A DNA stretch of 64,000 bases, taken from positions 231,118-295,117 of the forward strand of contig QANY01000113.1 in the NCBI GenBank assembly GCA_003255025.1, given 5' to 3'. The notes below the pieces were generated by a model, which saw only the letters and a program-made list of their open reading frames with translations, did no database searches and was not told where the DNA came from. The stretch is from Datisca glomerata (taxonomy: Eukaryota; Streptophyta; Magnoliopsida; Cucurbitales; Datiscaceae). Shown here piece after piece: positions 1 to 9,420 of the stretch (position 1 is its first letter; each line of letters opens with the position of its first letter). The translations under genes and the position numbers were made by a program.

Positions 1-756
1 GTTGTGTCCTCCAATTATTAGTTCGTAAATTAGAGACTAGTCAAAATTATAATTTTACCCTTTTAATTACCTTGTGATCCTTAAGCACCATTAATTCACT
101 AGTGAATGGTCAATTTATAATCGTATTATAAATTTAAGCCTAATAACCATTCAGTTCCAGAATTAACACTTAAAAGAACCAATATACGATTCGTTAGGAA
201 AACTTGAATTCTAAATGTTCCCAACCATCTATGTCCTAAATCTCCAAAACAAAGTCACTAGCCTGTTTTACAAAGAAACCTCAACGAGTGAATCAAAATA
301 TTCATTAGACATGCATAGGAGTTAATGACTACTCAGGATTCAGACTAATCTACTTATGATCATCAGTTTTGATCTGCGTTAAAGTTTTATGATAAACAGT
401 AAGTTAATAAAGATATTAATCCACATCGGTTCTGTCTTATATAATCTAATTATATAAAGTACATTCACTAAGATGTCTATCTACATCAATGATCCAGATC
501 TAGATCACATGCATTCATAATACTTAGTGAATCGTGTTAGCAACAATTCATTAAAGATTTCATACATTAATATGTTACGGACTATTTTATTCATTATCTG
601 TGATCTTAATCCTCTCGTACTTATCCAAAATGAATATGAAATTTTCAGACATTAATATATAAATTATTCAATAATAATTCATAAGAACAATTATAATAAA
701 AATATAATTATATTAAAAATGTCTAAACACATACTTTGAGGGCACCATACCCAACA
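1..756. repeat. LTR-like sequence abutting a gypsy primer-binding site
   Basis: AT-rich non-coding DNA that ends in CCAACA just before the primer-binding site of element A, the position expected for its 5' LTR. It contains TATA-like stretches (for example near 440-460). It does not resemble the 3' LTR-like end of element A at 8760-9420. Read on the minus strand it starts TGTTGGGTATGG, which would also suit the start of a copia-type LTR. It is therefore either an authentic but diverged 5' LTR or an LTR of another element lying exactly at the junction. The left edge lies outside the window. Confidence 0.45.
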
Positions 757-758
757 AT

Positions 759-776
759 TGGTGCTTTCATTGAGAG
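759..776 (+). other. Candidate tRNA primer-binding site of element A
   Basis: TGGTGCTTTCATTGAGAG begins with the TGG expected to pair with the CCA end of a tRNA. It lies two bases after a CA-ending LTR-like sequence and 48 bases before the first gag ATG. The matching tRNA was not identified. Confidence 0.6.
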
Positions 777-823
777 TTGAGACAAAAACTCTAGGAGAAA
801 AGAATTCATAAACAACATCGAGA

Positions 824-2240
824 ATGGCAAGAACAAGATCGAGTGCTGTGTGTAATGCTGAAAACGTGAATGAATCTCAAAACCATCCTGAACAGAGAAA
901 TCGAGATGTTGCGGCTATCCTGAAACCATACTAGCCAGAATAATAGAACTAGAAAATTGAAATGCAGAGATTTTACACACGACTCTGCACACACTACAAG
1001 AACAAGGAGCCGCATTACAACCAAAAGTTATGCAAATCCGTACTGAACAAAGCCAACCTCTTCATGAGGGTGGACAATAGAGTGAAGACATTATTGCGAG
1101 AAGGCACACAGGACAAAATTTGAAAAAGGACCAAAATCTGAATGAAGAGGGTGACACACAGTCGAGGAACATGAATGACGAGGCGACAGGAACTCAAGGG
1201 GTCAAAGAAGGGTTAACAGAACATGATATAGAAAAAATGATCGAAAGAAAAATGGTTGAAACTAAAAGATTGGGCACTACGACCATAGCAGATCTAGATT
1301 CACTGATCAAGACCCCAGACTCTCGAGATTTTGTTTGCTACTATTCTGAAACAATTCATGCCGCTGAAATTCAAGTATAATGCTGAAAAAATGGATCAAA
1401 TCGATCACCTGTGAAGGTTTGGGAAGATGATGACACTCTACCAACATGAAGATGCACTCATGTACAGGATGTTCCCGACGAGCCTTGACGGCAACGCTTT
1501 AAAATGGTATCACTCTCTCCCCATTGTTCTATAACTAACTAATCTGCCATGTTTTCTATCTTTTTGAAATAGTACACGACATATCGATCCATCAAGGAGG
1601 ACTCTGAGTACCTTCTGACGATCTAAATAAAAAAGGGCGAATCGCTATGTGAGTGTACTCAACGGTTCAATGAAGAGATGGGAAAAGTAGAAGACTGTGA
1701 TGACCGCATAGCAATACTGGCATTCAATAGACTATTTGACCCCCAATCTTCATTGTTCGAGGACCTATCCAAGGAAAAGCTGTTTACCATGACAAAAACG
1801 TTCATGAGTGCATAAACTTATATAAATCTTGAGAAGAAGCATGATGCGGCTGTCTGACCAATTAACAGCAGCTTCGAACATTAAAACGAAGACAATAGGT
1901 GAAACACTTGGCGGAAAGGATAGACGTGAAGAAAGTGGATGAGATAAAAGGTGCGAGGACTTGAACAGACTATTTGAAGGGAAATAATATACAAACTATT
2001 AACAGTTCCCGTGAATCAGATTCTTTGTGCCATAAAGGATGAGTTGTGGTTGAAGAGGTTGCCACTAATCAGAAGGAAGGTAGCAGAGAAAGATAAAAAA
2101 AGTATTGTTCATTTCAGAAGAGTAATGGACACATGACAAATGATTGTTATCAACTTAAAGATTACATAGAATAACTCATTAGTAAAGGTTACGTGAAACA
2201 ATACATTGTGAAGCCAGAAGATAAGCGGGCTGAAAGAAAT
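824..2240 (+). pseudogene. Gag of element A, degraded
   Basis: The chosen start is the ATG at 824 (MARTRSSAVCNAENVNE), the first after the primer-binding site. A longer open piece at 1120-1380 is acidic and lysine-rich and leads into the retrotransposon gag core, where fragments such as ALMYRMFPTSLDGNALKWY (about 1455-1510) match the usual gypsy gag motif. Around 2100-2220 a weak knuckle-like remnant precedes protease. At least six stops or frameshifts interrupt the frame. Gag would form the virus-like particle in an active element; this copy cannot. Confidence 0.75.
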
Positions 2241-2479
2241 TTGGAATAGAGAAAGACAGTAGAATCGTTGCGCATCGTTGACACGATAATAGCCCTAATG
2301 GAATTAGAGGGGGCAAGTCGCAAGGAAAGAAAAAAAATACTACAAAAAGGAAACTATAACTGTCTAAGAAGAAGGGAAAAGTTCATACGAAGTTCCCATT
2401 GTATTCAACAACCACGAAGATGGATGAATTGCTGAAGGCCATAATGATACACTAGTAATCTCCATTTAGGTAGGAAGCT

Positions 2480-2860
2480 GTCTGCTGAGGAGAATTTTGG
2501 TTGAAAATGGGAGCACACTGAACGTGTTACCCCGTTCAACCATAGACAAGATGAGGGTAGAAGTGGCAAAACTTCAGAACCCAAGACAACCACATGTCGG
2601 TTTCAACGACAAAGTAATATACTTGGAAGGAACATTTTCCCTTCCTGTGTTAGCTGATCTATTTAACAACCTAACATAATTTGCAGTAGTAAGCACGCCA
2701 TTCCCATACGACGTAATTTTGGGAAGATCAATGATCAATAAAATGAAGGTGGTACCATCAACATATCATCAGGCGTTGAAGTACCCATACCCAAATGGCA
2801 TAATAATGATCAGAGGATGTATGAAGGAAAACATCCATATCAGCAGGAAAATGGCCAGTT
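2480..2860 (+). pseudogene. Aspartic protease of element A
   Basis: The reading RILVENGSTLNVLP (about 2491-2535) corresponds to the gypsy protease active-site loop, where the family normally has D-[GST]-G/N-S. Here Asp is replaced by Glu, so the site looks inactivated. Downstream FPYDVILGRSMIN (about 2701-2740) is the usual second protease motif (hydrophobic-LGR). An in-frame stop at 2677-2679 separates the halves. This enzyme would cut the Gag-Pol polyprotein. Confidence 0.75.
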
Positions 2861-3119
2861 AATCAAAATCAATAACAATTAAAGCCGTCAAATAGCTCAA
2901 CAAAAAAAGAGGGGCCTCAGTATGAAGCCGTTGAAGAACTGATAGAAGTAAAATTTGATAGCGGCACGAAGACGACCAAAATATGAGCATGAGCAAGAGA
3001 AACAGAAGTTAGTCGCCTTGCTAAAAAAGAATGAAGACGTATTCACAAAACTCTAACAAACATGTTTAGGATCAGTGAAGAAATAATATGCCACCACTTC
3101 AACATAGATCCACGTGTCA

Positions 3120-4330
3120 AGCCCGTAAAGTAAAATAGATGAACCTCCGCATTAGAAAGAAAAAAGGCAATCAAAGAAGAAATTGGCCGATTAATGAAAG
3201 CGAAATTCATCAGAGAGGTAATGTATCCTGAGTGGTTATCCAATGTCATTTTAGTAAATATGAAAAACAGAAAGCGGAGAGTCTACATAGACTTCACAAA
3301 CCTCAATAAAGCATGTCTAAATGATGACTATCCGCTTCCATAAATTGATCAGATGATCGACGCAATGGTGGGACATGAACTGTTAAGCTTCATGGATGCA
3401 TTTTTCAGATACAACCAAGTGAAGATGTACCCACCAGATCAGGAAAAGATGTCCTATATAACAGACCACAACATCTACTGCTATAAATTAGTGCAATTTG
3501 GACTGAAGAATGTTGAGGCAACTTACCCGCGCTTGGTGAATCAAATATTCTAGAAGCAGATTGGGGGTACAATGGAGGTTTATGTGGACGACATGTTGGT
3601 TAAGTCAGTAAACCATGAAGATCATATCATGCATGTGGAAGAAGCTTTTTCATAACTATGAAGGCACAACATGAAGCTGAATCTGAAAAAAATGTGCTTT
3701 CAGAGGAGTCAAAGTAGGAAAATTCCTTGGACATATGGTCACACAGTAGGGGAATAGAAGTCAACCCTGATCAAGTCAAGGTGATCGTAAAAATGAATAT
3801 CCCAACGACTCTGAAAGACTTGCAAAGTCTTACGGGAAAGTTGGCCTCGATTGGTAAATTCCTGGAATCAACGAACAAGTGTAAGCCATTTTTCTCAAAA
3901 CTAAAAAATAATTCAATGAAGTGGCATTCCAAGCAGTAAAAAATATCTGGCTTCACCTCTCATCCTTTCAAACAAGAACCCAATGAAGAACTATATATGT
4001 ACTTAACAGTCTCAGAAGCAGCAGTCAGCGCCACATTAGTAAGAGAAGAAGGTAAGTTACAAAAATATGTGAACTTCATTAGTAACTGTCTAACAGAAGC
4101 TGAAGGCAGGTACAAAAGAATGAGAGAAGCTCATTCTAGCTTTGATCATTGCATCACAAAAACTCAAGCCATATTTCCAGGCATATACGATCATTGTACC
4201 AATTGAATCCTCAATCTGCAACGTCCTACACTTACCAGACTTTACGGGAAGGTTGACCAAATGGGCGATAGAGCTTGGACAATACAAGATATGATATATT
4301 CTGAGAACCGCCATCAAATCACAAGCATTG
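3120..4330 (+). pseudogene. Reverse transcriptase and first RNase H of element A
   Basis: Readable RT motifs run in order: a finger/palm start with KKAIKEEIGRLMKAKFIREV (about 3164-3220), RRVYIDFTNLNKACLNDDYP (about 3275-3335), SFMDAFFRYNQVKMYPPD, and the catalytic box YVDDMLVKS at about 3580-3607 with both aspartates kept. GIEVNPDQVK and the LTGKLASIGKF connection follow, then remnants of the RNase H domain (about 3990-4330). Several in-frame stops show it is inactive. Confidence 0.85.
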
Positions 4331-4379
4331 ACAGATTTCATTGTCGATTTTACTATGGGGCAAACAGAAATAATCAACA

Positions 4380-4723
4380 ACATCGATCCTCAAGTGGACA
4401 TATGTGAGCTATTTGTGGGTGGGGTATCGAATACAAAAGGATCCAGAGTAGGCGCAATAATTCTAACTCCTCATGGAGAAACTTTATATGAGGCACTACT
4501 GGCTAGAGTTCACCTCACGATAGAATTTGGGGTAAGAAAACTACGAATCTATTGTAATTCACAATTAGTGACAAACCAAATTACATGGGCGTATGCCTCC
4601 AAGGATGAAAGAATGTCCAAAGCGACTACTAGAGTAGTTAGAGAAGTACTACATAAAGTAGATTTCATGGGGAGAAAACTCACACGCAGACGCATTGGCG
4701 ACATTGGGGTCATCAATCAATAA
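4380..4723 (+). pseudogene. Second (archaeal-like) RNase H of element A
   Basis: An open block reads GVSNTKGSRVGAIILTPHGE and then VRKLRIYCNSQLVTNQITW, the layout of the additional RNase H domain of Tat-type elements. The first catalytic Asp of the usual YVDGS motif is Gly here (FVGGVSN), and the segment around the catalytic Glu (NNEAEYEA in relatives) has collapsed to LYEALLARV, so catalysis is unlikely. A second RNase H is diagnostic for the Tat lineage. Confidence 0.75.
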
Positions 4724-4789
4724 TCATGGAAAAAGAAGCATCCCTATCGATTTCCTAGAACTCTCAACATAGAAAGCCAAGCGACCATT

Positions 4790-5988
4790 CTTAATACCAC
4801 ACAAATGGAGTCAAGCTGGATGGACCCGCTTACTCAATATTTACGAAGCGACGAGTTACCAGAAAACAAACTTGAAGCACGAAAGCTGAGCCAGCAAGCG
4901 GCAAGATATTCCTTAATCAACGACAGTCTCTAAGATTCTTTTCAAGACCTTATTTAAAGTGTCTTAACCCAACATAAGCCAAATATGTCTTAGAAGAAAT
5001 TCATGAAGAAATTTGCGGAAGCCACATCGAAGGAAGGACTTTGGCATACAAAGTATTGAACGAAGGGTATTATTGGCCCATAATGCAATCACACGCGAAG
5101 GAATATACACATAAACGTGAAAAATGCAAAGATTTTCTCCAATTCCCTAAATGACACCATAAACACTTTAAACATTGGTGAGCCCATTGCCAACGACCCT
5201 ATCTCAAAAGAAATTCTTTCTAGTAGCCACAGATTACTTCACAAAATGATAGAGGCGGTAACATTAGCAAGGATTTGTGAAGAAGAGACGAGCTTTATTT
5301 GGAAAGAAATCATATGCAGATATGGAATACCAAAAATCATAATCTTAGATAACGGACTACAATTTACCAGGAGATCCATTAAAAGCATCTAGAATGGGTT
5401 GCGAATCAAAGCCTTACACTCAACACTTTGTTATCCACAAAAAAATGGCCAAGCAGAAATGTCCTATAGAACCATTCTAGAGTGGCTAAAGAAGAGGCTA
5501 GAACGGCAAAGGGAAAATGGATCGAGGAGCTACCTTCAATACTCTGGGCTTACTGGACTACCCCACGAGAACCTACTGGGAAAACCCCGTTCACGTTAGC
5601 ATTCCAGGCAGAAGCAATCATCCCAGTAGAAATTAGTTGTCCAACTGCAACATAAAAAATCAATCAAGAGGAAAACTTTAAAGTCATGGAAAAACAACTA
5701 GAATTGTTGGAAGAAAAAAGAGAGATGACCCTTATAAGGCTTGAAAACTATCATCAACGCAAGAGTTCCTATTTCTCGAAGAGAGTAAAGGCAAGGAATT
5801 TTCAACCTGGTGACCTGGTCTTGAAGCGGTTTATGCAAGCAAATGAAGGAAAGATGAGCCCAAATTTGGAAGGACCAAATGTCATAAAAATAATGGGAGA
5901 CAAATGATCATATTGGCAAACCAACAACGAGGGTATGGATCTCTCAAAGCCATGGAGTGTTGTTCATCTAAGGAAATATTATGTATGA
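4790..5988 (+). pseudogene. Integrase of element A
   Basis: A zinc-binding N-terminal region (EGYYWPIMQSHAKEYTH, about 5065-5115) is followed by the catalytic core, with IPKIIILDNGLQF (about 5327-5365) carrying the second acidic residue and NGQAEMSYRTILEWLKKRL the region of the catalytic Glu. The C-terminal domain reads FQPGDLVLKRFMQANEGKM and then LSKPWSVVHLRKYYV before the stop at 5986-5988. Nearly the same C-terminus occurs in element B on the minus strand (27403-27603). Internal stops make it a pseudogene. Confidence 0.85.
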
Positions 5989-6001
5989 GTATTTTCCTGT
6001 T

Positions 6002-6010
6002 AAAGGGGGG
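6002..6010 (+). other. Candidate polypurine tract after integrase
   Basis: AAAGGGGGG follows the integrase stop by 13 bases. The surrounding motif GTTAAAGG...TTTTCACATAAA is also present at the same place in element B (minus strand, 27336-27359), so it is a conserved element feature. Because a long region still follows before the 3' LTR, it may be an internal tract. Confidence 0.45.
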
Positions 6011-6079
6011 TTTTCACATAAATATGTGTCTTCAACTCTTTTCACTTATTTCTTATGTTATTATGTTTCGATGAGTGCC

Positions 6080-6360
6080 TAAATCTAAAAAAGAGAGAGC
6101 ACAAAAGTCTGAATCTAATAAAGAGGGAGTGCCAAAAAAGAGGGAGAGCATGAAAAACTTGAATCAAAAGAAAAAAAAAAGCATAAGTGAGTCAAGTGGC
6201 CGCTTAAGGCAAAAATTAAAGAAAAACGCCTAGTGTGCTAGATAGTCATTTAAGGAAAAATTGAGAAAAAAGTCTAAGTGTGCCAAGAGGTCGCTTAAGA
6301 ATAAAATTGAAGAAAATGTTTAATTGTGAGAAAGATTATTGAGGAATAGAATCAAAGTAA
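6080..6360 (+). repeat. Short degenerate tandem repeats downstream of integrase
   Basis: Two small families are visible: AAAGAGGGAG-containing units (about 6080-6170), then about four units of 45-56 bp around the motif AAGTGTGCCAAGAGGTCGCTTAAG-like sequence (about 6185-6360). Element B has a much larger 71 bp array in the equivalent place. Tandem repeats here are common in Tat-type elements. Confidence 0.55.
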
Positions 6361-6458
6361 AGCAAACATTTCACTCTAGAAGAAAAGAAGGTAGCGTTCC
6401 ATTAATGAAGGAAAATGTACAAGGTAAAAAAACTACAAATGACTGAAGGAAAAGAAAA

Positions 6459-8379
6459 CTATTCTAGTGCAATATAATCCGCCAACGGATCATAAAGCCT
6501 CATAGTTTGTTTAGTAACAACTTCCTTGGTAATGGCCTTAGTAGTCTCCGTGGTGGCAACACCTTCTACATCAGAAGAAGGAATAAGCTCAGGCAGTTCA
6601 TATTGAGGAAGGGCCCGAGCAACATCATCAAGGCACTCGTTGGTGTAAGCCACCTTCTCTAAAAGCTTGAACTGTGTAATGTACAACTCATAAGCCTCCT
6701 CTTTCTTCTTCCTCAAAGTTTCAACATTTGAAGACTCTAACCTTTCAGAAACTTCTTGAACAACCTTTTGGGTGTGTCGGTCAGCTTCCCTCTTACTTCA
6801 GTAGCTTCAAGCTTTGCCGCTTCAGCTTGGCTCAATGTTTCACGAAGCTCGTACTCCTTCACAACAAGTTGATGATTCAGGTCAGACACCTCTTATTCGT
6901 GTTTGACCATCTCGCCGCCAATACTATTGAGCTTGGCGGCGAGACATTGTTGTAAAGGGTAGCCTGCACAAGGGGAGGCATGTCAAAATTCTGAGAAATG
7001 ATAATAAAAGAGAAAGAAAATCACAACAATATAAAAATAAGAAGAAAAGGTACCTTAAGAACGCTATGATTGACTCCTTTTTGAAAAGCCTCTATGAACT
7101 CTTTTCCCAGTTGGTCAGAATTGACTGAGCACTTGAGATGGCTCATTATTGTGTGAGAAGTCTCACGGTCCAGCATCACGTTGACGTCAAACGAAATCCC
7201 TGGGCCAGAGCCTGAAGGAAAAAGGGACCAGAGTTGGATGGACTCAGAAGCACCCAATCCAACATCAGCAAAAGTAGGCTCCAATGGAACAAATGGAGTG
7301 GAAAGGGGTAAAGAAAATTGAAGAAGAAAGGGGGAAGGAGAATGGGAAGTCTCCCCCAAAGTTAAGGGAAGAGGTTCAGATAACCTCGAACGAACATTGC
7401 ACGTGGAAGAGCGCTAAAGGGAAAGATGAATAGGCCCCATTCTGTTAAAGGCTTTAGAAAAAGAAGGAGATGTGGAAGAAGAAGAAGAAGAAGAAGAAGA
7501 AGAAGAAGAAGAGGTACTGGGAGTAAAATGAGGAGGAAATTGCCAAGGGACGACTACATGAAGGGCAAGAAAGGAAATTCCCGATGAGGGTCTAGTAGCC
7601 ACTGCTAATTGCGTTGACTCTTCGGGTGATCTTGGCCTTGTCGTCTAGAGTTTTGAAAGTTATAAGCAACGTTAATCTTGGCCTTGTCGTCTGGAGTTTC
7701 GAACGGATGAGTATTCTTCCTCTTGTCTGCTAAAAGAAAAGAAGAATTATTAGTAAAATGAAAAAAAGATCAAAGAAAAGGAGGAATGGAGAGAGGCATT
7801 GCCTCTCACGAAACGAACTCCATTCAGTAGGGATGTGGGAATGACTGTCACCTCTTCAGTCCCCGAAAACTTGGAATGCTTCAGCACTCCACCATTTATC
7901 GCCTTCGGGCAAGTCCAGTATGTGTGGACCACCGGTCAAACCACTTCGGAGCAACATGATAATTGCTATTCTTTTTCCTAGTAGAATAAAGAAGGAGAAA
8001 TTCGTTCAAACCCAGGTCTAAACCAATTGGTCAATATAAAGACTCAAAACCTAGTAAAATTCTATACGTGTTTGGGGTAAATTATGTAGGGGAAGTGTCA
8101 TGATACCAAAAAAACTCTTGAAAAATAGGGGAAATAGGAAATCTGAAACCTAAGGTGATGTACATGGTTCTAAAGTTTAAGAGCACTAGCATGAGTAGAA
8201 GGATTGACAGGATTGTCGTCAAAATAAGAGCAAGAAACTTCGTCGGGAATCGCCCTACGATACCGAGAAACAAATCGTTGAAATCTCATACCTACTTCTA
8301 ATATGAGGAATAATAGGAGAAAAATAAGAATCCATTAATGGAAGACAGTAGAAGGAAGAAGACGAAGTCTTGAACTTAC
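6459..8379 (-). pseudogene. Antisense ORF (aORF) region of element A, multi-exon, degraded
   Basis: Opposite to the gag-pol frame. From 5' to 3' on the minus strand: a leader with a GTAAGT donor (8374-8379), coding remnants (8250-7750), a serine-rich segment from a TCT repeat (7512-7474), an open stretch at 7359-7045 ending EFIEAFQKGVNHSVLK, an apparent intron (about 7044-6963), and a coiled-coil last exon with the heptad-like reading YELRETLSQAEAAKLEATEV, ending LADYIALE and a stop at 6459. Element B has the same plan, including an exon start that reads ATLYNN here and AIVYHN there. Antisense ORFs of unknown function are known in the Tat lineage. Confidence 0.6.
7474..7512. repeat. (GAA)n microsatellite inside the aORF
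   Basis: About 13 uninterrupted GAA units. On the aORF strand they read TCT/TTC and encode a serine run. Confidence 0.9.
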
Positions 8380-8759
8380 TGAGTGAAGGTTGCGCCGGAA
8401 GAAAACTAAGTAAAAAATCTTTAAATAAGGTTATCAAGGACGTCAAACAACGAACTTGAAGATGAAAGCTAATAACTGCTAAAAGCTGAAGCGACACACG
8501 ACGGTAACCAAGGTATGAACATGAACATGGGGCATGCGAGTACAAGGGAAGGCAGAGGCAGAATCTGAACAGGTGAAGACGTCCCCCTTCGTCCAAGAAA
8601 GCTAATGATGGCATGAGAAGAGACGAAACAACACATAAGCAGAAAGCGGTGACCCGAAGCATGATATCATTAATTAATAATGAACAACAAATCGATAATT
8701 AGTGTTTTGTATCAATGGCTTGCAGCCGTAATAAAAAAGAAGAGTAACAGATTTCAGGA

Positions 8760-9420
8760 TGATAGTCAGTCAAGACAAAAAAGGTGGTGATGAAACGAAG
8801 TCGACGTGGCAGTCAAAAGAAAATCAGACCCGATCGTGACCATTACCATTATCTCCATGATTTGATCAACCGTTGTTATGACAATAAATATTCTTTATAT
8901 CAAAATTAAACGAGGATGAAATAGCCATGGAGGGAAAGGCTTATAAATATAATTTTACGCCATACTCAAAACTCTTAGCTCTTCGATTATTATCTCATTC
9001 AAATCTCTCGAATCTTGTAGAGGGAAAAATCCCTTTACAACAAGACTTTTCAAGATATATATTTTTCACATCTCTGAGTGAAAATTTTATCATCGGCCTT
9101 TATCTTTTGTTAATCTAAATGTAAACCCAAACTTATAATAGAAAATGTTGAAAAATATAGATTGAGTTTTATTGTTAAGCAAGAACCCTATCAATTATCA
9201 TTCGAATAAGAAATTCCATAACTTTAGCAAAGTGAATTTGGGTTGCCTATCATTTTCATTTCTCTTATTTCTAAGAAACTAAGTTAAATACATCTAAATT
9301 TCTATGGTGGTGTCAATTAATTGTCTGTTTCTTCGATTAGTATAGAGTTAATGCGTAAAAATAAGAAGAAAGTAAAAAAAAAGCCAGGGGTGTCAATAAT
9401 TGACACTGTGTTATACGGCA
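8760..9420 (+). repeat. 3' LTR-like end of element A
   Basis: This block has promoter-like architecture: an ACGTGGC motif near 8802-8810, a TATA box at 8942-8948, and a CT-rich stretch after it. The same order (ACGTG motif, a segment with TGACCGTTA-like sequence, TATAAATA) occurs at the homologous end of element B, which supports an LTR identity. The ends are not defined, because no second copy was found in the window. A perfect 17 bp palindrome is at 9390-9406. Confidence 0.5.
8942..8948 (+). promoter_or_regulatory. TATA box in the LTR-like end of element A
   Basis: TATAAAT in a GGCTTATAAATATAA context, matching the GCCTATAAATAG of element B at the equivalent site. It is a likely core of the retrotransposon U3 promoter. 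Confidence 0.5.

Larger units (their letters stand above)
757..9420 (+). mobile_element. Element A: decayed Tat-like Ty3/gypsy retrotransposon
   Basis: The domain order is gag, aspartic protease, reverse transcriptase, RNase H, a second RNase H, integrase, then a long region with short repeats and a minus-strand ORF, then an LTR-like end with a TATA box. A second RNase H and an antisense ORF between integrase and 3' LTR are known traits of the plant Tat lineage (Ogre/Retand relatives). Every coding domain carries stop codons and frameshifts, so the copy is dead. The right boundary is approximate because no matching LTR pair was found. Confidence 0.85.

Noticed and set aside
4090..4383. Minus-strand 97-codon frame
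   Set aside because: Shadow of the RNase H region of element A on the other strand.
8255..8662. A 135-codon minus-strand frame as a separate membrane protein
   Set aside because: It overlaps the aORF leader and its splice donor, is rich in hydrophobic residues by composition, and is not matched in element B.
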